Of a DNA stretch of 64,000 nucleotides, positions 47,201 through 59,924 are shown piece by piece. Location of the stretch: assembly GCA_036023115.1 (NCBI GenBank), contig JAYKKT010000089.1:16300501-16364500 (forward strand), written 5' to 3'. Position 1 is the first letter of the stretch; every line of letters starts with the position of its first letter. This stretch comes from Brasenia schreberi (taxonomy: Eukaryota; Streptophyta; Magnoliopsida; Nymphaeales; Cabombaceae). A program made the position numbers and the translations under genes. The notes beneath the pieces are model-generated. The model was given only the letters and a program-made list of their open reading frames with translations, did not search any database and had not been told where the DNA came from.

Positions 47201-47520
47201 TTGGGCGTGGCTTTATTCAGGTTTTTGAAATCGATGCATATTCAAATTTTCCCACTGGTTTTTCGAACAACAACTATATTGGACAACCAATCAGAATACG
47301 CAATGGGTTTTATAAATCCGGCTTTTAACAGATCTTCTAAACCCTCTTTGACTTGTGAATGCACGTTCGGATGTATTTTCCTAAGCTTTTGCTTTATAGG
47401 TTTTGCATCCAAATCTAAGGGAAGACGATGCTCTACAAGACTCGGGTCTATGCCCGGCATGTCTTCATACGTCCATGCAAACACATCAATGTAGGTTTTC
47501 AAAAATGCAATGAATGATGA
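44296..47520 (-). pseudogene. pol: Element D pol: RT to integrase, with several stops
   Basis: RT is at about 46597-47490 (FSFMDGYSGYNQIK; the active site reads EVYVDHLLAKSKT, so the second Asp of YVDD is His and the enzyme would be inactive). RNase H is at 46033-46590. The second RNase H and integrase are at 44668-46029 (MHFDEARNQRGTGAG; CHPC; AFDIVG; VSDNGT; NSQAEATNK). The integrase C terminus is at 44296-44660. Stops: TAG 46597-46599 and TGA 46033-46035, both at Trp codons of the other copies, and a TGA near 44668. This is the most diverged pol in the window. Confidence 0.88.
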
Positions 47521-47748
47521 TCTTTAATGCTCATGCAAACATGCGCCTATCTTAATGTGTTTGAGTTTTGAATCACTCCCTAGGTTTATCTCTATGAAAT
47601 CTCCTCCTACTGATTTTGAAGGTTTTTCAAAATCGAAAATTTTATGAAATTCTGGGAGCTCAGAAGTGAGATATTCCTCGAGGGGATCTACTTCTGGCCT
47701 TTGATCATTCTCGAGGACTCTAAATCCTAGGGAATTTGGACTTGACGC
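47521..47748 (-). pseudogene. Element D linker, RT-proximal part
   Basis: The acidic region (EVDPLEEYL-like) and GGDFIEINLG before RT, with a stop near 47525. It is cut from the rest of the linker by solo LTR 2. Confidence 0.7.
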
Positions 47749-50700
47749 TGTAGACGCGCGAAAATCCCCGCCTCTTCGCCTTTTTCGGGGCTTGAAGCGG
47801 ATCCTCTCGTGTGTCTAAGGCCTATGTATGCAAACAGGGCGTGCCAGCTAGCTTACCTCAGCTAGCGAAGATATTTTTATACTGACTTCTAAACGTGGCG
47901 ACTGTGAGCAAGTAAGCTCTTGTCGTCGCAGACCTTCTTGCATCGATGCGCAAGGGTCAGTCTGTACGCTTTGCAAAAATCGAGTTTTTTGGAGAGAAAA
48001 GTCTATGAAGCGGTTCAAGGTGTCTATTTCGGGTCTTTAAGATGCGATTGCCTATTTTAGATCACGTGGATTTGCACGTGCCTAAGTCTTTTTCTTTTAT
48101 TCCTTTTCGGGCCACCTAGTTTGTGTGTTATGAACACTCCACTACATGGGCGAATTCGAGCGAGGCTTGCTTCGATGCAATATGCGTCCTACCTCGTGGT
48201 ATGGCGTAGATGCAATGCAAACTCACGCTACTCCAAAGGGAAAACCCGAAATGTAAAGACAATACTGAAGGGAAATGACTGAAGGGAAATAACCGAAGGG
48301 AAATAACCGAAGGGAAATAACCAAAGGGAAATAACCGAAGGGAGATATGTATATAGATTATGTATATGAGCCCTTACTCGGGTCTTGCAAATAAGAGCGG
48401 AGGCTCAATGTGGGTGCGTGCTGGAATTGAAAGACTTACACACACGACATGAAATTAAACCCAAATATAAATTGCAGTATGGCCTTGACTAAGGTCTTGG
48501 GAGTAAGAGCGAAGGCCCAATGTGTGTGAAAGTGCTTGAATTGAAAGACTTACTCACACGACATGAAATTAAACCCAAATATAAATTGCAGTATGGCCTT
48601 GACTAAGGTCTTGGGAGTAAGAGCGAAGGCTCAATGTGTGTGAAAGTGCTTGAATTGAAAGACTTACTCACACGACATGAAATTAAACCCAAATAGTATA
48701 GGTCGGCCCTTACTTGGGTCTTTCAAATAAGAGCGAAAGCTCAATGTGTGTGAGAGTGCTTGAATTGAAAGACTTACTCACACGACATGAAGTGGAACCC
48801 AAATAGTATAGGTCGGCCCTTACTTGGGTCTTTCAACTAAGAGCGAAAGCTCAATGTGTGTGAGAGTGCTTGAATTGAAAGACTTACTCACACGACATGA
48901 AATTAAACCCAAATAGTATAGGTCGGCCCTTACTTGGGTCTTTCAAATAAGAGCGAAAGCTCAATGTGTGTGAGAGTGCTTGAATTGAAAGACAACGCAC
49001 CCAACTTAAGCAAAACCCTTCGAAAATGAAAGTATATATATACACTTATGTATTAGGGGCTGATTAGGCCCGTGTGTGTTCAAAATCGTGCACGACTAAG
49101 AGAGTGCACGTGTGTGGGTGTGCCAAGCCACGTTATTACAAGCGGGGGGAGACTATGCTCCGTTATTACAACCCCGTATCAAATTGAATCTCAAGCAAGT
49201 ATACAACTAAAGACCGAGTTTAGGCACTTACGAGTAGCTGGTCCGTAGAGGCCTTGCTTGAGCGTGGGCTTGGGCTTCGCCTTGGGCTGCAAACGGGAGC
49301 TCCGCGAGGATAGGTGACCAAAGGTGCTGGCCGGCTGCAAGTGGGGCGTGGGATAGGCGCCTCGAAGGTGTCCGGCTGCAAATGGGTGTCGCCTAGATGT
49401 GGGGGATTAAAGGGGCTGGACCAAGGGAGTGTTTAGGGTCACTAGGAAAGTCGAGGGTTTTAGGGAAGGTGGACCTAAAAGGTGAGTTTATGGGAAAGCC
49501 GAATGGGAGTCTTAGGAGAAAGACGAATGGGATCAAATGGTTAGGTAGTGGCCGGTAGTTTAGGTTATGCAAGGTTCGGCTAGGTGAACAGGGTGGCGAC
49601 AAAGGGCTGAGATGATGATAGGGTGGGTGGCTAGGAATGGAGAGGGAGTAGAGAAGGGTTTAGGTAGAGTTAGGGAAGGCTTACCGGATGGGGAAAGGCG
49701 GTGGATGAAGAGAGAAGCAGCCGGATGTGGGAGCTCGACTGGTTCGATTGGGTGAAGGTGGTGGCGTCCAGCTGGGTGAGGTGGTGGTGGATGGAAGAGA
49801 GAAGGTGGCGGTGCAGGTAGAGCTGGTGGAGCAGGCGGAGGTGATGGAGAGTGGTCCCGGCTAGGTGAGGAAATGGGAGAAGGAGAGGGCCCGGCTGGGT
49901 GAAGTGAGGGTTCCAGCTTGCAAAACTCGCCCCCAAGGGGGGGGTTTAAATAGGGGATGGGTAGGTCGGTTAGGGCTGGGCTTGGGGTAGTGGTTAGGTG
50001 GTTTAGGTAGGGTGGTATGTAGATAAGGTGGGCTGGAAAGGGTTGGGCCAGATATTTTGAAAACTAGGGGTTTGGGTAGATTGTGGGCTAGGGGTGGTTT
50101 AGGGGTTTAGGGCTAGGTTAGGTGGTTGGGTTTTAGGGTGAGGTTTAGTGAGCTAAGTTAGGTGATTAGGCTAGGTTTAGGCTAGGATTAGGGAAATTAA
50201 TCTAGGTTTAGGGAAGGATTAGGGAAGTGGGTTAGGTGATTAGGTTGGGATTAGGCCGGGATTAGGGAAGTGGGTTAGGTGATTAGGTTCAGATTAGGGG
50301 TGGATTAGGGGTTTAGGCTAGGATTAGGCATTTTGGGTTAGGTTTAGGTGAATGAGCTCCCTTAGCATGGCCCATAGACCTTGACCACCTCATGTTGGTG
50401 CAGCCCTAGGTTAGGTTTTAGCTAATTACAAGCTTAAACCCACTCAATTAGGCTAACCCACATGATTAAACCCAAACTTGACACACAAGTCAAGCTTAAT
50501 ACAACACTCTTGATATTTTCCATCCCCACTCTCTCTCATGCCCAATATCCCACGTGAATTTCAAGTGGGCCCCACCTCCATTTATGAGAAGGTGATGTGG
50601 GCCATGGATATGGATATTGGATTGGATCTCTGGATCCAAATCCAAATCCAAGTCCACATATGGGTTTGGATTGGGATCTGGATATATATGGTCCAGATCC

Positions 50701-51186
50701 AATCCAAACTGAACTCTGACTCCTTCGAGCTGGGTTCGAAACGGACGATTCGTGCGGGGTCTGACAGCATCAGTACTCCCTCTTCGTTGGGTCTTCGCCA
50801 ACATGGTCGTCCGCCTCCGTTTCTGCCTTCCGGAGATGACTTCAAATGCTATTTTGATAAGAACAGGGTCTTGGACGTTCGAGATCCTAGGGGTGTGAAT
50901 CATATACAAGAGTTGCTGTGCCGGGCTCGACGTGTGCTCCGGTTCCGGGCTCTTCTTAGCTCTCCTGGTCCTGTCTTGATCGGGCCAAGCTGCTTTGGGG
51001 TTTCAAAACATGTTTTAAAAAAGGTTTTAAAAGCCATATTGTATGTTTTCGAAATATAGAGTTCAAAACATATGTACAGGGTTGTTTGGAAGGCTCCTGG
51101 GTTTCCAGACTCAAAATGGCCCTTTGGGGCTGCTTTTACAAAACCAGATTTGTTTAAGAAATTCGTGGGATTTCGGGGTGTTTACA
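47749..51186 (-). mobile_element. Solo family-1 LTR 2, target duplication GACGC
   Basis: 3438 bp, flanked by GACGC at 47744-47748 and 51187-51191. Complete structure: hairpins (47846-47865), tandem array (48370-48995), donor-like sites (minus GTAAGT at 49231-49226, GTAAGC at 49684-49679), TATA (49952-49945), telomere-like block (50085-50350), U3. This is the longest LTR here. Confidence 0.95.
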
Positions 51187-52025
51187 GACGCACAGTTTGC
51201 GTAAGCGCCTGGTTTTTGCTTTCGATTTTCTACAGGTTTTGAAGATTTTGGTCCTCTTATGAAGAGGACTTTCTTTATGAAATCCTTGGCTTTTTCAAAA
51301 CCTTTACCAGGAGCTGCTAAATACAGGACTTTGTTTTTGGTATTTTGCAAATTTTTTATTTTTTTGGATTTTTGTAAGGAAAGAACTTTGGGAACTATAC
51401 AAACAACTCTTTTTTTGAGTTTTTCACCTTTTTCAAATGTTTTTGGTTTTGTGGATTTTTCCAAATGTTTTTGTATTTCGAGTTTTTCCAATTTTTTTGT
51501 GTTTTTGATTGAGGGATCTTCCATCATACCTACAAAGGAAAATGCCACAAGTTAGACTCTAAATAAGAAGTCTAAATCGTAGGTTTCTACTTGGGTAGGC
51601 TCCAGGGCACCCTTGACCCAGGTGGTCACAGGGGGTGGTTCTGGTGGTATTTTGGGAGTATAGCCGATCCCATGTCAGCTTTGGTTGGCCTTGGGAAATA
51701 TGGGTTCTACGAGACCCTGGTTTTGTGCCCCTAGACTCTTGTATGGCATATACCCCATGTTTAATAACATGTTCCACGATTTTTTGTTTTTGGAAAAGTT
51801 TTCATATAATTCGTGGTCCTGGAACTTGCTATCGTCCATGTTATGCACATAAGGCTTTCTGTCTAGGGGTTTTGGAAATAGTTGACACTTGGATTTTCCT
51901 GGGATGATTAATGTTTTGAGTGGGCCAGCCTTGGGTGGCCCCTAGATATACACGACCTTCCTAGGTATCTGAAGTGTGTGCTTTGGTGGCCCAACCATGG
52001 TTTGCCCCGGGTTGGCCTCGTAGGC
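51187..52025 (-). pseudogene. Element D linker and end of protease region
   Basis: The Lys-rich linker (KKIKNLQNTKNKVLYLAAPGK) is open up to about 51548, with the intron-end-like signature at 51530-51557. Upstream, 51600-52025 encodes the G-patch-like segment (about 51690-51850) with frameshifts and a TAG near 51943. Confidence 0.75.
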
Positions 52026-53339
52026 CTAGGAACTTGACAAACATGGGGAATTCTGGATTCCCTGAAGCTGTGGGTGACTCTCACCTAGGATTACAACGAC
52101 TTGATTTTCAAAAGGTATTTTGACACACCTATGGAAGGTGGATGGCATAGCATGCAGGTTGTGTATCCAAGGCCTTCCCAGCAATAGGTTGTAGTGGGGG
52201 TGGATGTCCAAAACATGGAATACCCCCACGTGAGCTATCCCTCCTATTTCCATGGGTAGTTCAATGGATCCTAAGGGTGTAGACGCATTTCCATCGTATC
52301 CAACGATTACGATGGGGCTTGGATTCATGGAAGCCAAGGTGACTCCAATTTGATACGCTATGTGAAGTGGAAGGATGTTGAGCCCTCCTCCTCCGTCAAC
52401 TAGGCACCTATCTAGAGAGTGGTGATTCAATACCACCTCGATATGTAGAGCTTGATTATGGGATTCGTAGGGTCTTTCGAGATCTTCTTTCGAAAACACG
52501 ATAGGCGTTTTTGCACCTATGCACGCCACTTGGTTGGACAAAGATTCTCGGGTTATGTTCGAACTAACCTTTGCTCTTTCTAGAATTTTCTCTAACACGA
52601 GTCTATGCCTAGGCGAGGTTTGTATCAGCTCTAGGATGGACATGTTAATGTAAATCTTTGAAAGATGGTTTTCGAAATCATACAAGTTTAAAACGACTTT
52701 TCCTTTGTCCGCTTTCGGCGGAACTCTAGGAATACATGCTTTTGAAGGGCCAAGTACACTGACCACTTTTTTAGCATTTTGCAGATGTGGGGGTTGATAG
52801 ATCCTCCCGGATCTTGTCACCTCTCCCATGATCAACCTAGGGTTCGTACCTAACATGGCTCTAATCGAATGTTTTGGAGCACCTTGAATTTTCAAAACTG
52901 GTTTAACCGGGGATGGAACTCTTGGTGGTCCCCGAATCACTACTTGGGCGGGTTTCCTATGAAGGATGAGAGTAGATGCACAAGCAGAAAAACCAGACTC
53001 ATATGCATGCGCTAAACTCTTCAAAATCGTGAGAGCACATACCTCTTTGCCCTTCCCAATGGTACGTGCGTGATTGGGGAAGGGTTCTTTGAAAATAGCT
53101 TGGGCAGGCTCTGGTTCCTCAATGACCTGGAGCTGGCCCTCTGCTATCAAGTTTTCAATTTGGTTAAGGAGGGAAAAACACTACTTGGTATCGTGGCCTT
53201 TAAGCCGATGATACTTGCATAATCGATTTAAAAACCTCCCTTTGGAAGTGATTCCCTTGGGGATTTCAGAGAGTTCGATCATGCCTTGGGCGAGTAGGAG
53301 GTCTAGGACCTCTGACACAGGTTGCCCCAGCGGAGTGTA
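52026..53339 (-). pseudogene. Element D protease and end of gag
   Basis: A 374-codon frame (52026-53150) has protease motifs RCLVDGGGGLNILPLHIAY and LLGRPWIHNL, ending at TAG 52026-52028 where A and B have the CAG of SSSQAHEA. The zinc-knuckle part (53150-53230) includes a TAG in place of the CGC/CGT region near the second cysteine. Confidence 0.83.
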
Positions 53340-53996
53340 CTACTGTTTTTCAAAGGGTTTTTGTATTTTTTTGTCTTTTCTGTTTTCGAAACTCTCAAAA
53401 TTCTTTGAAGTGCTCGCCAGTCTTGGATCTACCTGGATATTGGTGACCTTGTGGGGTTTTGGCCCTTTGTCCATGGTGGGTAGCCCGTAATTGCCGGGCT
53501 TCTCCAAGCGAGTTTTTGAAATCACGCTCCCTTTCCACAAATGGTCGTAAATCCCTTTTTTAAAATTTGTTTCAAAAAGAGATGCTTTTTTAATCAGTTT
53601 GTAGAGAGTAGAGATTTCGTGTAGAGAAAGAAGGGTTTTCAACTCAGTTTTAAAATTATCCAGGATGAGCATTACTGTGCATCCTTTGGATATGGGTTCT
53701 CGCACCTGCCCAAGGAGGGACCTCCATCAAACGATAAATGTATGCACATCTTTGTTCATACCTTGCTTCGTATCCCTCAAAGTGTTTAAAGTAGGTGTGA
53801 CTTCTACGTTATGCGAAAATCTTTGCATAAAGCAGTTCGCTAACTCTTCAAAAGTTGCGAACTGGCTCAGATCGTAGAAAGCCAGCCATTTGGAAGCTGT
53901 GCCTTTAAGGGATAAAGGGATCCAATACACCCATTTCATCGAGTCCTTCTTTTTCTTGTGGGCTCGACGAGAGAAAAGTTGCAAGTGAGACCTAGG
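53340..53996 (-). pseudogene. gag: Element D gag capsid region, middle
   Basis: Two frames (53340-53705 and 53727-53984) cover KKKKDSMKWVYWIPLSLKGTASKWL to SVISKTRLEKPGNYGLP, separated by a stop near 53725 (TTTGATGGAGG where other copies encode IIRWRSL). It is cut at 53996 by solo LTR 3. Confidence 0.82.
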
Positions 53997-56900
53997 TGTA
54001 GACGCGCGAAAATCCCCGCCTCTTCGCCTCTTTCGTGGCTTGGAGTGGATCTTATCGTGCGTCTAAGGCCTATGTATACAAATAGGGCGTGCCAGCTAGC
54101 TTACTTAAGCTAGCGAAGATATATTTAACACTGACTTCTAAACGTGGCGACTGTGAGCAAGTAAGCTCTTGTCGTCGCAGACCTTCTTGCACCGATGCGC
54201 AAGGGTCAGTCTGTACGCTTTTGCAAAAATCGAGTTTTTGAGGAAAAAAAATCTACGAAACGGTTCGAGGTGTCTATTTCGGGTCTTTAAGATGCGATTG
54301 CATATTTTTAGATCACGTGGATTTGCACGTGCCTAAGTCTTTTCTTTTATCCCTTTTTGGGTCGCCTAGTTTGTGTGTTATGAACACTCCACTACATGGG
54401 TGAATTTGAGCGGGGCTTGCTTTGATGCAATATGCGTCCTACCTCGTGGTATGGCGTAGATGCAATGCAAACTCACGCTACTCCAAAGGGAAAACCCGAA
54501 ATGTAAAGACAATACTGAAGGGAAATAACAGAAGGGAAATAACCGAAGGGAAATAACCGAAGGGAGATATGTATATATCTTATGTATATGAGCCCTTACT
54601 CGGGTCTTGCAAATAAGAGCGAAGGCTCAATGTGGGTGCGTGCTTGAATTGAAAGACTTACACACACGACATGAAATTAAACCCAAATATAAATTGCAGT
54701 ATGGCCTTGACTAAGGTCTTGGGAGTAAGAGCGAAGGCTCAATGTGTGTGAAAGTGCTTGAATTGAAAGACTTACTCACACGACATGAAATGAAACCCAA
54801 ATAGTATAGGTCGGCCCTTACTTGGGTCTTTCAAATAAGAGCGAAAGCTCAATGTGTGTGAGAGTGTTTGAATTGAAAGACTTACTCACACGACATGAAA
54901 TGAAACCCAAATAGTATAGGTCGGCCCTTACTTGGGTCTTTCAAATAAGAGCGAAAGCTCAATGTGTGTGAGAGTGTTTGAATTGAAAGACTTACTCACA
55001 CGACTTAAACAAAACCCTTCGGAAGTGAAATATATATGTACACTTATATATTAGGGGCTGATTAGGCCTGTGTGTGTTCAAAATTGTGCACGACTAAGAG
55101 AGTGCACGTGTGTGGTTGTGCCAAGCCACGTTATTACAAGCGGGGGGAGGCTATGCTCCGTTATTACAACCCCGTATCAAATTGAATTTCAAGCAAGTGT
55201 ATGACTAAAGACCGAGTTTAGACGCTTACGAGTAGCTGGTCCGGCGGGGTCTTGCTTGAGCGTGGCCTTGGCTTTGGGCTGCAAACGGGAGCTCCACGAA
55301 GGTATGTGATCAAGGGTGCTGGCCGGCTGCAAATGGGGCGCGGGATAGATGCCTCGAAGGGGGCCGGTGGCAAGTAGGTGGGGCCTTCAAGTAGGGAGTT
55401 TAGAGTGGCTGAACAAGTGGGTATTAGGATCACTAGGGAAGTTGGGTACTTAGGGAAACTGGACCTAAAAGGTGAGCTAGTGGGAAGGCCAAATAGGACA
55501 CCTAGGGGGGTTGGCCGAATGGGAAATGGTGGCTAAGTAGTGGCCAGCAACTTGGGTTATCCTAGGTTCGGCTAGGCTTAGGTGGTGGCGGCAAAGGGGC
55601 TGAGCTGAAGGGAAGATGGGTGGCTAAGAGTGGAGAGGTGGTAGAGAGGGGCTTTGAGGGAGTTTGGGGTACTTACCGAATGGGGAGAAGTGGCGGATGG
55701 AGTGGAAGAGTGGCGGGCAGGTGGCCGTCGGCTGGTGGAGTTGGGGGGGAAGATGGTGGCGTCCGGCTGGGGGGCAGTGGTGGTGGACGGAAGAGGGAAG
55801 GTGGCGGAGCAGGTGGCGGCTGGTGGAGCAGGTGGAGCTGCTGGGGAGTGGTCACGGCTGGATGAGAGATGGGAGAAGGAGAGGGCCCGGCTGGATGGAA
55901 GGGTGGTTCCCACTTGGAAAACCCGCCCACAATGAGGGGGGTTTAAATAGGGGATGGGTAGGTCGGTTAGGGCTGGGCTGTGGGTAGTGGTTAGGTGGTT
56001 TAGGTAGGGTGGTATGTAGATAAGGTGGGCTGGATGGGGTTGGGCCAGATATTTTAAAACTAGGTGTTTGGATAAATCGTGGGCTAAGGGTGGTTTAGGG
56101 GTTTAGGGCTAGGTTAGGTGGTTGGGTTTTAGGGTGAGGTTTAGTGAGCTAGGTTAGGTGGTTTAGGCTAGGTTTAGGCTAGGATTAGGGAAATTAATCT
56201 AGGTTTAGGGAAGGATTAGGGAAGTGGGTTAGGTGATTAGGTTGGGATTAGGCCGGGATTAGGGAAGTGGGTTAGGTGATTAGGTTGGGATTAGGCCGGG
56301 ATTAGGGAAGTGGGTTAGGTGATTAGGTTCAGATTAGGGGTGGATTAGGGGTTTAGGCTAGGTTTAGGCATTTTGGGCTAGGTTTAGGTGAGGGAGCTCC
56401 CTTAGCATGGCCCATAGACCTTGATCACCCTATGTTGGTGCAGCCCTAGGTTAGGTTTTAGCTAATTACAAGCTTAAACCCACTCAATTAGGCTAACCCA
56501 CATGATTAACCCAAACTTGACACAAAAGTCAAGCTTAATACAACACTCTTGATATTTTTCACCCCCACTCTCTCTCATGCCCAATATCCCACGTGAATTT
56601 CAAGTGGGCCCCACCTCCATTTATGAGAAGGTGATGTGGGCCATGGATATGGATATTGGATTGGATCTCTGGATCCAAATCCAAATCCAAGCCCACATAT
56701 GGGTTTGGATTGGAATCTGGATATATATGGTCCAGATCCAATCCAAACTGAACTCTGACTCCTTCGAGCTGGGTTCGAGACGGACGATTTGTGCGGGGCC
56801 TGACAGCATCAGTACTCCGTCTGTGTTGGGTCTTCGCCAACATAGTCGTCCGCCTCCGTTTCTGCCTTCCGGAGATGACTTCAAATGCTATTTTGATAAG

Positions 56901-57225
56901 AACAGGGTCTTGGACGTTCGAGATCCTGGGGTGTGAATCAGATACAAGAGTTGCTGCGCCGGGCTCGACAGGTGCTCCGGTTCCGGGCTCTTCTTGGCTC
57001 TCCTGGTCCTGTCTTGATCGGGCCAAGCCGCTTCGGGGTTTCAAAACATGTTTTAAAAGGGTTTTTAAAAGCTATATCATATGTTTTTGAAAGATAAAGT
57101 TTAAAACATATATACAGGGTTGTTTGGAAGGCTCCTGGGTTTCCAAACTCAAAATGGCCCTTTGGGGGCTGCTTGTATAAAACCAGATTTGTTTAAGAAA
57201 TTCGTGGGATTTCGGGGTGTTTACA
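53997..57225 (-). mobile_element. Solo family-1 LTR 3, target duplication CTAGG
   Basis: 3229 bp, flanked by CTAGG at 53992-53996 and 57226-57230. It contains hairpin 54095-54114, tandem array 54600-55000, donor-like sites (minus GTAAGC 55229-55224, GTAAGT 55676-55671), TATA 55949-55942 and telomere-like block 56090-56390. In the telomere-like block a 48-bp unit (GGTTGGGATTAGGCCGGGATTAGG) is present twice. Confidence 0.95.
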
Positions 57226-57653
57226 CTAGGGTCTCCCGTGCCATCATACTGATGGAAATTCGGTATTTTGTCATCGCTGTCTATTTCATAGTCTAAAGGG
57301 AGAAAGTTAGACAGGGCATACATTTTTTTCTCTTTGTTTTGCCCTTTCAGCAGCTGCTATAGGGCTTTATGATCCTTGTGAGTGAAGGAGTCGTGGTACT
57401 GGTTGCCTTCCATCACGGAGGTCTCATTGTATTTGCGAGTTTTTTCAAACCTCTTTTTGGCCTTCATTGGTTCACCATGTGATGAACACGGATCAGCTGC
57501 TTCAGCTTCTTGGCTAAGAGCAACGATCTTGGCCTCGCACTCCCCTCTTATCTCTTCCTCTCTTTGTTTTTGAGTTTTCAAAGATCTCCTAGAATGAGAA
57601 CTTGAGGCGCATGAGGCACAGCTTGACACTTCATTGGAGTCTGAACTCGACAT
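57226..57653 (-). pseudogene. gag: Element D gag N terminus
   Basis: ATG at 57653 (MSSSDSNEVSSCASC) to the insertion point of solo LTR 3. It differs in sequence from family-1 gags (KTQKQREEEIRGECEAK). A TAG near 57357 replaces the CAG of ALQQLLKGQ. Confidence 0.82.
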
Positions 57654-57775
57654 GACTCCGATGCTTTAAAATCCAACTATGAAATGCAAAAGACAAAGAG
57701 TTAAAACACTTTTCTTTGAAAACAAATTTTCAAGAGATCTGCTTGTTTTGTATCGATTTTTCCTTAAGACCCAGG

Positions 57776-57792
57776 TCCCACCGGGCGTGCCA
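57776..57792 (-). other. Element D primer-binding site
   Basis: The minus strand reads TGGCACGCCCGGTGGGA, four bases (GATT) from the family-2 LTR. Both LTR families therefore use the same primer site. Confidence 0.82.
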
Positions 57793-57796
57793 AATC

Positions 57797-59375
57797 TGTA
57801 GACACAGAAAATCTTCGACTCTAGGTTCTTAGGCCTGGAGTGAATCTTTTCGAAATCTACGTTCACTTTTAGGGCGTGCCAGCTAGCTCACTCAAACTAG
57901 CGAAGTAAATTTTGAAAATATCTGACTTTTGGGGCGACTGTGGACAAGTGGGCTCTTTTCATCGCAGACCTCCTTGCACCGATGCGCAAGGGTCAGTCTG
58001 TACGCTTAGGAAAACTCGATTTTGAACAAATACGACCTTTTTGAAAAGTATGAAAGTGTTTGATCAATTGTCTTTTGTCAAATTACAGATTTTATTCATG
58101 GGGTCTATACGTTCCTATGTCTTTGGGTTTTAGCCAATTTTTAGGCGTATAGGTGTGTGCATCAAGTGCTTGATTTTGGCAAGTTCTACACGATTTTGCT
58201 CAGGATGGTTTGATGTAAATATGCTCCCTATCTCGAGTGTGGCGTATATGCAATGCAAACTCACACAACTTGAAGGGAAAACCCGGAATTTAAAGACATA
58301 GCAGAAGGGAAATTGCAGAAGGGAAAATATGGCTATATCTTAGGTGCGGAAAGAAAATATATAGCTATATCTTAAGAGCGGAAAGGCTCAATGTGAGTGA
58401 GTGCTTTGAGTGTATAAATTGAAAGGCAACTCACGCAACTTGAATTTAAAACCCAGCTGAAAGGGAAATTTTATATATACGTAAGAGCGGAAAGTCTCAA
58501 TGTGAGTGAGTGCTTTGAGTGTATAAAATGAAAGACAACTCACGCAACTTTAATGTAAACCCACGCAGCTGAATTTATATAAATAGAGCTATATCTTAGG
58601 GGTTGTCAAGACCCGTTTGTGTGCAAAAGTGTGCAACTAAGAGCGGAAAGGCTCAAGTGCACGTGTGTGTTCATGTATCAAGCACATATGTTACATCCGG
58701 GGGGAGACAAGCTCCGTTATTACAACCCCATACGAATTTAATTGAATTTGGAGCAATGTAAAAAGACCGAAGTTAAAACTTACAGGTGGTCTCTCATCAC
58801 TTGGATCCGTCTTCGTTGGTGTAGCTGCGGGATGACCTTGGACTTAGCTTGTGCTGGGTGTTGCCAAAGGGATAGGTTTAGGTTGGTCCTCGTTTAGATC
58901 TAGGTTAGGTTAAAAAGCTGGGAGGTGGTCGACCAAGGGACTTGGCTGATTTTGGTTTAGGTCTATGGTGGGCTCGGTTTGAGTTATTGGGGGTTTTGGA
59001 TATGGCTCGAGCCAAGGGTGGCTCGAGTGTTTAAGTTTAGTCCTTGGCTGGGCTCGGACAACAAGGAGGGTCAAGGGTTGGTGTCTTGTGGGTGATTTAG
59101 GTGAGATCCTAAAGGGATGTTCTAAGGGAATGCTCGGCCAAAGGGTGGCCGAGCTGGGTAGGTTTTAGGGGATTTGTTTTAGGTAAGGTTCGAGTGGGAT
59201 CCTAAGGTAAAGGCTCGGCCAGATTGTGGTTGAGCTGGGTAGTTTTAGGAATGGTTTTAGATAGGTTTCTAAGCTAAAGTCTTAGGCAATGCTCGGCCAG
59301 CACTTTGGCCGAGATAGGTGGTCCTTAGTGGGTTAAGGTTTTAGGTAGTTTAAGGTTGTTCTAAGCGAGGCTCGG
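57797..59375 (-). repeat. Element D 5' LTR, cut by element E
   Basis: TGTAGACACAGAAAATC onwards, matching D's 3' LTR. It preserves the empty site of solo LTR 1 at 58522-58532 and the hairpin CTCGAGCCA-AGGG-TGGCTCGAG at 59006-59027. Hairpin array 58920-59375. It stops at GCTCGG, where E is inserted. Confidence 0.88.
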
Positions 59376-59924
59376 TGTAGACGCGCGAAAAAAATCCCCA
59401 CGCCTCTTCGCCCTTTTCTAGGTTTGGAGTGGATCCTCTCGTGTGTCTAAGTTCTATTTATGTAAACAGGGCGTGCCAGCTAGCTTACCTAAGCTAGCGA
59501 AGATATATTTTAAACTGACTTCTAATCGTGGCGATTGTGAGCAAGTGAGCTCTTGTCGTCGCAGACCTTCTTGCACCGATGCGCAAGGGTCAGTCTGTAC
59601 GCTTTGCAAAAATCGAGTTTTTGGGATAGAAAGCCTACGAAGCGGTTCGAGGTGTCTAATTCGGGTCCTTTAGATGCGATTGCAAATTTTAGATCACGTG
59701 GATTTGCACGTGCCTAAGTCTTTTCTTTTATCCCTTTTATGGGCCACCTAGTTTGTGTGTTATGAACACTCCACTACATGGGCGAATTCGAGCGGGGCTT
59801 GCTTTGATGCAATATGTGTCTTACCTCGTGGTATGGCGTAGATGCAATGCAAACTCACGCTACTCCAAAGGGAAAACCCGAAATGTAAAGACAATGCCGA
59901 AGGGAAATAACCGAAGGGAAATGA
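59376..59924 (-). repeat. Element E 3' LTR end fragment (U5 only)
   Basis: Matches E's own 5' LTR start (61968 on) including the unusual AAAAAAATCCCC after CGCGCG. It is joined to gag sequence over GACT. Confidence 0.85.

Larger units (their letters stand above)
17058..59375 (-). mobile_element. Element D: family-2 Tat-like element, split by four later insertions and cut by a fifth
   Basis: Pieces of D are 17058-17790, 20095-22160, 43669-47748, 51187-53996 and 57226-59375, all minus strand and collinear once the insertions are removed. It has gag, protease, RT, RNase H and integrase like A and B, but family-2 LTRs. Its proteins are the most diverged of the coding copies. Its 3' LTR/internal junction (near 21757) is deleted together with the polypurine tract, and its 5' LTR is cut at 59375 by element E. 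Confidence 0.85.
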
